The position numbers and the translations under genes are program-made. A stretch of DNA of 35,999 bases. Source: Treponema sp. Its GTDB lineage: Bacteria > Spirochaetota > Spirochaetia > Treponematales > Treponemataceae. Below, piece by piece: positions 31,590 to 35,999 of this stretch (position 1 is the stretch's first letter; every line of letters begins with the position of its first letter). Location of the stretch: positions 1-35,999 of the forward strand of contig JAEDGQ010000008.1 in the NCBI GenBank assembly GCA_016297415.1, given 5' to 3'. The notes under the pieces are model-generated. The model worked only from the letters and a program-made list of their open reading frames with translations, had not been told where the DNA came from and made no database searches.

Positions 31590-32581
31590 TACATTGCCTC
31601 TTCTTCAATTTCAAGGAGATGCATTTCGCTTGCATCCCTGATTTTTCTTACAACCCTGAGTTTTGCACTGCGGCTTGGAGAATTTACCTTCACCTCTTCT
31701 ACAGTGGGCTCAACAGGTTTTCTTGTCAAAATCTCAGCACAGGCACTTCCACCACAAGTACATACAGCCTGATTTGACGGACAGATACACTGTTTACCAA
31801 GGTTTCTGAAATAATTCTTAACAATTCTGTCTTCAAGACTATGGAAAGTTATTACACCCATCTTTCCACCGTCTTTTAAAACATTAAAAGCCCAGTGCAG
31901 AGCTTTTGGCAGTCTTCTCAACTCGCTGTTTACAGCAATTCTCAAAGCCTGAAAAGTTCTGGTTGCCGGATGAATCTGTCCATATCTGTAATTTGCAGGT
32001 ACTGCATTCCAGATAATGTCGGCCAAAGCTTTTGAAGAAGCTATTTTTCCACCCAATCTGGCTTCAACAATCGCTCTTGCAATCCGACGGCTCATTTTCT
32101 CGTCGCTGTACAAATAAATCATATTTGCCAGCTCTTCCTCTTTCCATGTGTTAACAATGTCAGCAGCGCTTTCCCCCTCAGACGCATTTAAGCGCATATC
32201 AAGCGGCTCATCGTAACGAAAAGAGAATCCCCTCCCGCTTTTTTCATAGTGATAAACACTGATACCTAAATCAAAAAGAATAAGATCAGGTCTTTCACCA
32301 CTTAAATCATAGTTTTCATAAAAATCATTGAACCAGCCGTTAAAAAAATTCATTCTGTTGCCATAAACACTCAAGCGTTCTCTGGCTCTAGCCTGAATAG
32401 TTTTATCAGCATCAAGGCCAATAATATGAAGTCCTGGAAATTTAGAAAGGAAGGCGTTACTGTGGCCTCCTTCTCCCAATGTTGAGTCAATCATTAAAGC
32501 GTTCTTCTCAAATGTTTCTCCTGCAGGACTTAAATATTCAAGACATTCCTGTAAAAGAACCGGAGTATGAACAATTTCCAA
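31589..32581 (-). CDS. rsmH: 16S rRNA (cytosine1402-N4)-methyltransferase RsmH (MraW)
   Basis: SAM-dependent enzyme that methylates N4 of C1402 in 16S rRNA. It has 330 aa. Visible motifs: HTPVLLQECLEYLSP at the N-terminus, the SAM site DSTLGEGGHSNAFL, LFDLGISVYHYEKSGRGFSF, and the C-terminal VITFHSLEDRIVKNYF. Start is TTG at 32581 with AAGGA eight nt upstream. A 16 bp perfect palindrome separates it from mraZ. Confidence 0.96.
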   Translation of the reverse strand: MEIVHTPVLLQECLEYLSPAGETFEKNALMIDSTLGEGGHSNAFLSKFPGLHIIGLDADKTIQARARERLSVYGNRMNFFNGWFNDFYENYDLSGERPDLILFDLGISVYHYEKSGRGFSFRYDEPLDMRLNASEGESAADIVNTWKEEELANMIYLYSDEKMSRRIARAIVEARLGGKIASSKALADIIWNAVPANYRYGQIHPATRTFQALRIAVNSELRRLPKALHWAFNVLKDGGKMGVITFHSLEDRIVKNYFRNLGKQCICPSNQAVCTCGGSACAEILTRKPVEPTVEEVKVNSPSRSAKLRVVRKIRDASEMHLLEIEEEAM

Positions 32582-32596
32582 CTTCTTTTTCCTTTT

Positions 32597-32612
32597 CTGC
32601 CCTTTAGGGCAG
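32597..32612. other. Short palindrome between mraZ and rsmH
   Basis: CTGCCCTTTAGGGCAG forms a 6 bp GC-rich stem with a 4-nt loop. No T run follows on the transcribed strand, so it is more likely an mRNA stability or processing element than a terminator. Confidence 0.45.
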
Positions 32613-32617
32613 TTAAA

Positions 32618-33073
32618 TTACAGACTGATTGAGCTTAAAGCTTCAGCTGCATCCTTAAGATCTTCATCATTTTCTTCAAGATACCTGCTGTAAGTTTCAG
32701 CGTCCCAAAGTTCCATGTATTTATTGATACCAAGAATTACACAGTCTTTGGAAAGTCCCGCATATTCGCGAAGGCTCTGTGGGATTGAAAGTCGGCCAGC
32801 TTTATCAAGTTCCACTTCCTGTGCAGGAGCAATCAAAGTACGAAGTACAAGACGGTTCTGCTTACTGAAGGGAGAAGCTGTTTCCATGATTCTGGAAGAA
32901 AGAGTTTTCCACTCTTCAAGAGTATAAAGCCATAAACAGTGATCAAAAGACTGTGTAACGATGAGGACATTTTTTTCATTTTCGCCGAACAGCTCATTTC
33001 TAAGCTTTGATGGAAAAAGGATTCTTCCCTTTTCATCCAATGTATTTCGGTACTCACCGGTTAGCAGTTCCAC
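32618..33073 (-). CDS. mraZ: Transcriptional regulator MraZ
   Basis: MraZ is an AbrB-fold DNA-binding protein that represses its own division/cell-wall operon in E. coli. The 151-aa protein has two swapped AbrB-like halves: YRNTLDEKGRILFPSKLR (8-25) and VELDKAGRLSIPQSLREYAG (about 86-105). The start is GTG at 33073. It is the first gene of a leftward block of at least eight division genes. A sigma70-type promoter and four exact 10-bp-spaced AGTGG boxes lie immediately upstream, and the last box contains the GTG, which is strong evidence for autoregulation. Confidence 0.96.
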   Translation of the reverse strand: MELLTGEYRNTLDEKGRILFPSKLRNELFGENEKNVLIVTQSFDHCLWLYTLEEWKTLSSRIMETASPFSKQNRLVLRTLIAPAQEVELDKAGRLSIPQSLREYAGLSKDCVILGINKYMELWDAETYSRYLEENDEDLKDAAEALSSISL

Positions 33074-33104
33074 TTTTTACCACTTAGCTCCACTTTTTCC
33101 CACT
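33070..33104 (-). promoter_or_regulatory. MraZ operator: four AGTGG boxes at 10-bp steps
   Basis: On the minus strand AGTGG begins at 33104, 33094, 33084 and 33074, exactly one DNA turn apart. This matches the known MraZ operator design (short G-rich boxes with 5 bp spacers). The array lies between the predicted transcription start and the coding sequence, and the last box includes the GTG start codon. A fifth, out-of-phase AGTGG lies at 33145-33141, upstream of the -35. Confidence 0.85.
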
Positions 33105-33111
33105 TATCTTC

Positions 33112-33140
33112 ATTTTATCCGTCAAAATTCTTAAAGTCAA
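33112..33140 (-). promoter_or_regulatory. Promoter of the mraZ division cluster
   Basis: Minus strand TTGACT (33140-33135), 17 bp spacer, TAAAAT (33117-33112). The predicted start site is near 33105, immediately before the first MraZ box, so bound MraZ would block promoter clearance. Confidence 0.75.
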
Positions 33141-33248
33141 CCACTTTTTCTCCCGATAATAAGGTTTAAGTAAAAAAAATTGCACTTTTTCTGAAACAAC
33201 AAAAAATCAGAAAATCACATAACTCTGTAAAAGAAACCTTAAAAAAAA

Positions 33249-33995
33249 ATGACCGTAATTAATACCTGGAACGAAACAAATCTTCACAACACTCTTAAAA
33301 AAATATATGCCGGAGAATTTAACGGTCAGACGGAACAAAAAAGTGGCAGTTTTATCTGTGATATTCTGACACCAGAGGAAATAATCGAAATACAGACAGG
33401 CAGCGTGTCTGCTCTAAAAAAGAAAATTGAATACTTTATTAATCAGGGAAAAAAAATCAGGGTTGTTCACCCGGTTATTGAAGAAAAAATTATTAAAACA
33501 GTAACTGAAACCGGAGAACTTTTATCATCAAAAAAGAGTCCAAAATCCGAAACGCCTTACGCCAGCCTTCAGGGCCTTACAGGTGTTTATTCTTCATTAA
33601 AAAACAATCTGTTTACCCTGGAACTTATTGGAGTTTCAATTACAGAAATCAGAATTAAAAAAGAGGAAAAAACACAGCTTCCCAATAAAAGCCGTCGTTT
33701 TTTAAAAGACTGGATACCAGGTGGAAAACAGCTCAATAAAATCAACTGGTCAAAAAAATACCACCCCCTGAGTGATTACCTCAGTTTTCTGCCACCTTCC
33801 CTGCCTGAAGATTTTACTCCTCCAGATTTAAAAGGCCTGATTTTTAATCACCCGCAATTTATCCATCTTTCAAAATCAAACAGACAAAAAGCCGCCTCAA
33901 CATACACACTTTTACTGTGGTTATTCTGCAAAATGGAAATAATAGAAAAAACTGAAAAAAAGAAAGGAAAAAGCTGGATTTACCACCTTAAGTAA
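33249..33995 (+). CDS. Hypothetical protein divergent from mraZ, 248 aa
   Basis: Not recognised. A cytosolic-looking, Lys-rich protein without signal peptide or membrane helices. Residues 1-80 contain SGSFICDILTPEEIIEIQTG and an alternating helix pattern; 130-165 is basic; the end (NRQKAASTYTLLLWLFCKMEIIEK) is followed by a short basic tail, reminiscent of a small winged-helix but not diagnostic. The only gene on the plus strand between 17 and 36 kb, it shares a 175 bp gap with mraZ. No Shine-Dalgarno precedes the ATG. Its stop abuts family A copy 5. A link to division is suggested by position only. Confidence 0.65.
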   Translation: MTVINTWNETNLHNTLKKIYAGEFNGQTEQKSGSFICDILTPEEIIEIQTGSVSALKKKIEYFINQGKKIRVVHPVIEEKIIKTVTETGELLSSKKSPKSETPYASLQGLTGVYSSLKNNLFTLELIGVSITEIRIKKEEKTQLPNKSRRFLKDWIPGGKQLNKINWSKKYHPLSDYLSFLPPSLPEDFTPPDLKGLIFNHPQFIHLSKSNRQKAASTYTLLLWLFCKMEIIEKTEKKKGKSWIYHLK

Positions 33996-34103
33996 AGGGC
34001 GTTCCGGCTGCGCCGTCGTGCTATCCACCGTTCCGTCCTTCCGGACTTCAATAAAAGTCCTCCGGACTTTTATCACCTGCGGTGCGGTTACTATCACTAA
34101 CGC
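33996..34103 (+). repeat. GC-rich dispersed repeat, family A, copy 5
   Basis: Starts AGGGCGTTCCGGCTGCGCCG, directly after the stop codon of the preceding gene (no gap), and ends ACTATCACTAACGC. It includes a hairpin ATAAAAGTCC/GGACTTTTAT near 34051-34073. Same orientation as copy 2. The edge-to-stop placement repeats that of copies 1 and 3. Confidence 0.75.
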
Positions 34104-34114
34104 AAAAAAAAAAA

Positions 34115-34256
34115 GCTCCTGTCCAAAAAGTTCAACTTGCGGTGGTTGAGCTTGTCGAAACCACCATATTTAGTGCAATGAGCATTTCGACAGGTGGTTC
34201 CTGAACCTGTCGAAGGGCTCAATAACCTCTACAGTCATTGCTTATAGGACAGCCCC
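34115..34256. mobile_element. MITE-like element, copy 3 (142 bp)
   Basis: Shares with copy 1 GTCCAAAAAGTTCAACTTGC, the GGTGGTTGAG hairpin and a single TTCGACAGGTGG module; the right end GGACAGCCCC is intact. The left terminus reads AGCTCCTGTCC instead of GGGGCTGTCC, so it was altered. The segment of A's followed by GCTCCTGT at the left end recurs immediately to the right, in the flaA terminator. Confidence 0.75.
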
Positions 34257-34262
34257 CAAAAA

Positions 34263-34293
34263 AAAGCTCCTGTTTACTTAAAACAGGAGCTTT
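34263..34293 (-). terminator. Terminator of the flaA operon
   Basis: Perfect 13 bp stem AAAGCTCCTGTTT/AAACAGGAGCTTT with a 5 nt loop; on the minus strand it is followed by a T run. It lies 20 bp after the second flaA gene. Confidence 0.9.
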
Positions 34294-34312
34294 CATATTC
34301 TAGAGTTTTAGA

Positions 34313-35026
34313 CTACCAGTCATCATTAATATCATCTTCATCCCGGTTTTCAAGATCATAAAGGTCTGTTACAGCACGAAGATCATCAAAATAGATGTAA
34401 TACTGTCCACGAGCCAGCATTGGGTTACAGTCAATTCTGAAACCAAGTATACGAAGACCTGGTTTTACACCATTGTAAGCACTCTGCTGGATAATTCCAT
34501 GTTCTCCATCTGGAGTTGGTGGAACTGCTACAGTCATCTTTTTCCATCCAGAGAATCCCAGTGATCCCATGTAAAGTTCAAAGTTATTTCCGAAGTAATC
34601 CTGTACCAGGAGGTACATTTCGTGATCCATATTACGTCCTGCTACCCAAACAGATACTGTTTTTGTAACACCTTCAATAGGAATTGGACGAGCTGATCTT
34701 ACAAAGAATGAGTTAACACCACGGCGGAAGAATTCAACCTTAACACCCAGTACTTTTGAATCTTCAGCTTCTTCTTCACCTTTAAGTGGTTCTTTCATAG
34801 CCGGGCTGCCATCAAAAAGACGGCTTGAAATAACACCAAAGTCTGGTGAAATATGAGCATTCCATGAACCTTCTATTTCAAATTTATCAATAGAGATTTC
34901 ACGAAGAGCCTGTTTTGCAGAATCATTACCAATTACTGTTGGATCAGGTTCTGAAAGATCTGAATTCTGTGCAAAAACAAATCCTGCAACAGCAAAAGCT
35001 AATACAGCTGAAAGTAATTTTTTCAT
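34313..35026 (-). CDS. Flagellar filament outer layer protein FlaA-like (second gene)
   Basis: Periplasmic flagella of spirochaetes have a sheath of FlaA proteins around the FlaB core. This 237-aa protein has a signal peptide ending near AFAVAGFVFA-QNS (residue 20) and the FlaA-type folds DSKVLGVKVEFFRRGVNSFF, GVTKTVSVWVAGRNMDHEMY, LVQDYFGNNFELYMGSLGF, GWKKMTV and YYIYFDDLRAVTDLY. The C-terminus is very acidic (NRDEDDINDDW). Its ATG overlaps the stop of the first flaA gene by 1 nt. It is shorter than the classical FlaA and is probably the minor sheath protein or a FlaA-like partner. Confidence 0.88.
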   Translation of the reverse strand: MKKLLSAVLAFAVAGFVFAQNSDLSEPDPTVIGNDSAKQALREISIDKFEIEGSWNAHISPDFGVISSRLFDGSPAMKEPLKGEEEAEDSKVLGVKVEFFRRGVNSFFVRSARPIPIEGVTKTVSVWVAGRNMDHEMYLLVQDYFGNNFELYMGSLGFSGWKKMTVAVPPTPDGEHGIIQQSAYNGVKPGLRILGFRIDCNPMLARGQYYIYFDDLRAVTDLYDLENRDEDDINDDW

Positions 35027-35799
35027 TATTTTGCCTCTCTTGCAGAAGAACTGCCTGAGCTTGACGAATCACCGAAGTCTACGTCTTTAAGTTCGTATCC
35101 ATCGAAGATGTTGCTCAATGTATTTGTTGTGTATTTCAACTGATCAAAGAAGATATTGAAATCATCTACATATTCATCAGGATCTGTACGAACTCTGAAT
35201 CCTATGAATCTGAGTTCTGTTGGACCTGAACGAAGTCTTGAGTGCTGACGGATTGAACCAGGAACAGTAACAATTAAGTTTCTCCAACCGTTAAATGCAA
35301 GGTTTCCTGCTGGAAGAGTGTGAACACGACCATCTGCATCACGAACGAGAAGATCGATGTAGTACAGATAGTTTGCACCCCATACCCAGAAGTCAATCTG
35401 TGTACAAGTACCTACAAAAGGAATTTCATAAGGTTTTCCATCAACTTCCGGATAAACTTCAAACCAGTTTTCACCTTTACGTGCATAACTTGTTTTAACA
35501 CCAAGAACTTTTGGAGTCTCTTCCTTATTTTTATTCAAAGCCTTAAGAGAGTTTGGCTGACCTTCAAAGTAATCCATTTTTGGATATCCGTTTTCTTTAT
35601 CAATAAAACGGCTTGTCTGGACTTTCCATGTCCACATTTCTGTACCAGCCATTACCTGGTATACATTCTTTTCACCTTTATTATCGAAATCATCAACAAT
35701 AAAAGTTTCAACTGCTCTGCTGCTTGGCTGTGCAACTACAGGGGCACAAAGTCCAGCAAGAAGAGCAAGACTGGTTAAAGCAATAACGCTTTTCTTCAT
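35026..35799 (-). CDS. flaA: Flagellar filament outer layer protein FlaA (first gene)
   Basis: Sheath protein of the periplasmic flagellar filament, 257 aa. The signal peptide ends at about residue 23 (LLAGLCAPVVA-QPS), and FlaA features include ETFIVDDFDN, TPKVLGVKTSYARKGENWFE, QIDFWVWGANYLYYIDLLVR, NLAFNGWRNLIVTVPGSIRQ and YVDDFNIFFDQLKYTTNTL. The tail is Ser-rich (GDSSSSGSSSAREAK). AGGAG lies eight nt before the ATG at 35799; a hairpin stands just upstream of that, and a near-perfect promoter upstream of the hairpin. Cotranscribed with the next flaA gene. The pair resembles the adjacent flaA genes of other treponemes. Confidence 0.92.
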   Translation of the reverse strand: MKKSVIALTSLALLAGLCAPVVAQPSSRAVETFIVDDFDNKGEKNVYQVMAGTEMWTWKVQTSRFIDKENGYPKMDYFEGQPNSLKALNKNKEETPKVLGVKTSYARKGENWFEVYPEVDGKPYEIPFVGTCTQIDFWVWGANYLYYIDLLVRDADGRVHTLPAGNLAFNGWRNLIVTVPGSIRQHSRLRSGPTELRFIGFRVRTDPDEYVDDFNIFFDQLKYTTNTLSNIFDGYELKDVDFGDSSSSGSSSAREAK

Positions 35800-35816
35800 C
35801 TAAAAACTCCTTCGCA

Positions 35817-35837
35817 CATGCTTTTAAGTAAAGCATG
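35817..35837 (-). promoter_or_regulatory. Hairpin in the flaA leader
   Basis: Minus strand CATGCTTTACTTAAAAGCATG forms an 8 bp stem with a small loop just upstream of the Shine-Dalgarno. No T run; it may stabilise the mRNA or tune translation. Confidence 0.5.
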
Positions 35838-35886
35838 ACTCTTTAGTTATCGGTCAAATAATTCAAAATGATTATATAACATTTTA

Positions 35887-35915
35887 ATTATATTTTCCTC
35901 CTTATTCTTTGTCAA
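35887..35915 (-). promoter_or_regulatory. Consensus sigma70 promoter of the flaA operon
   Basis: Minus strand TTGACA (35915-35910), exact 17 bp spacer, TATAAT (35892-35887): a perfect match to both hexamers. The start is expected near 35880, giving an 80-nt leader. Such strength suits an abundant filament protein. Confidence 0.85.
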
Positions 35916-35999
35916 ACTCTTTTATAGATTAATTTTAACTTAATGCTAGGGCAAACGCATTATAATATATTCCCTGCTAAAAATGGCTTCCAGTCGTGA

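Overview
The window looks like a chromosomal segment of a Treponema-like spirochaete, probably a commensal or rumen-type species. Evidence: two FlaA sheath proteins of the periplasmic flagellum; flgB/flgC and hslVU in one neighbourhood, as in the Borrelia flgB operon; a shortened division cluster (mraZ-rsmH-ftsL-murF-ftsW-ftsQ-ftsA-ftsZ) continuing into xerD, a TPR lipoprotein, dprA, topA and xerC; and AT-rich genes separated by GC-rich dispersed repeats. Genus is inferred from gene content and order only.

Layout from left to right. 79-1029: flgC and flgB (minus). 1255-3779: an amino-acid ABC transporter (ATPase, permease, binding lipoprotein; minus), with an internal terminator and a leader full of stem-loops. 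4235-7445: argH and a first acetolactate synthase (minus). 7446-8366: a 0.9 kb gene-poor stretch with a composite GC-rich repeat, a four-unit array of spaced inverted repeats with a 73-74 bp period, and a gene remnant. 8367-10045: a CHY zinc-finger protein and an ATP-grasp ligase (plus), then a 74-aa unknown protein (minus, 10017-10241). 10373-11233: a YitT-type membrane protein (minus). 11471-13162: ilvD (minus). 13522-15531: a promoter, a Val/Leu-rich leader peptide, an attenuator and a second acetolactate synthase (plus). 15549-16919: an RluA-type pseudouridine synthase (plus). 17078-33073: one long leftward block, mraZ to hslU. 33249-33995: an unknown protein divergent from mraZ (plus). 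34313-35799: two flaA genes (minus) behind a consensus promoter.

The block from about 1.1 to 17 kb (branched-chain and arginine metabolism, amino-acid transport) separates hslU from flgB, which are adjacent in Borrelia. It holds most of the repeats and most of the genes that start without a Shine-Dalgarno sequence. IlvB and IlvD perform the first and third steps of valine/isoleucine synthesis; no ilvN/ilvH, ilvC or ilvE is present here. The two acetolactate synthases differ at the residue known to set substrate preference, and only the Gln type carries a Val/Leu leader peptide.

Main points for a second look: (1) the spaced inverted-repeat array at 7741-8004; (2) several genes whose -10 hexamer ends 6-7 nt before the ATG, suggesting leaderless transcripts, including the attenuator peptide; (3) four MraZ boxes at exact 10-bp steps covering the mraZ start; (4) a MITE-like family with three copies at different stages of module gain or loss; (5) GC-rich repeats sitting against stop codons.
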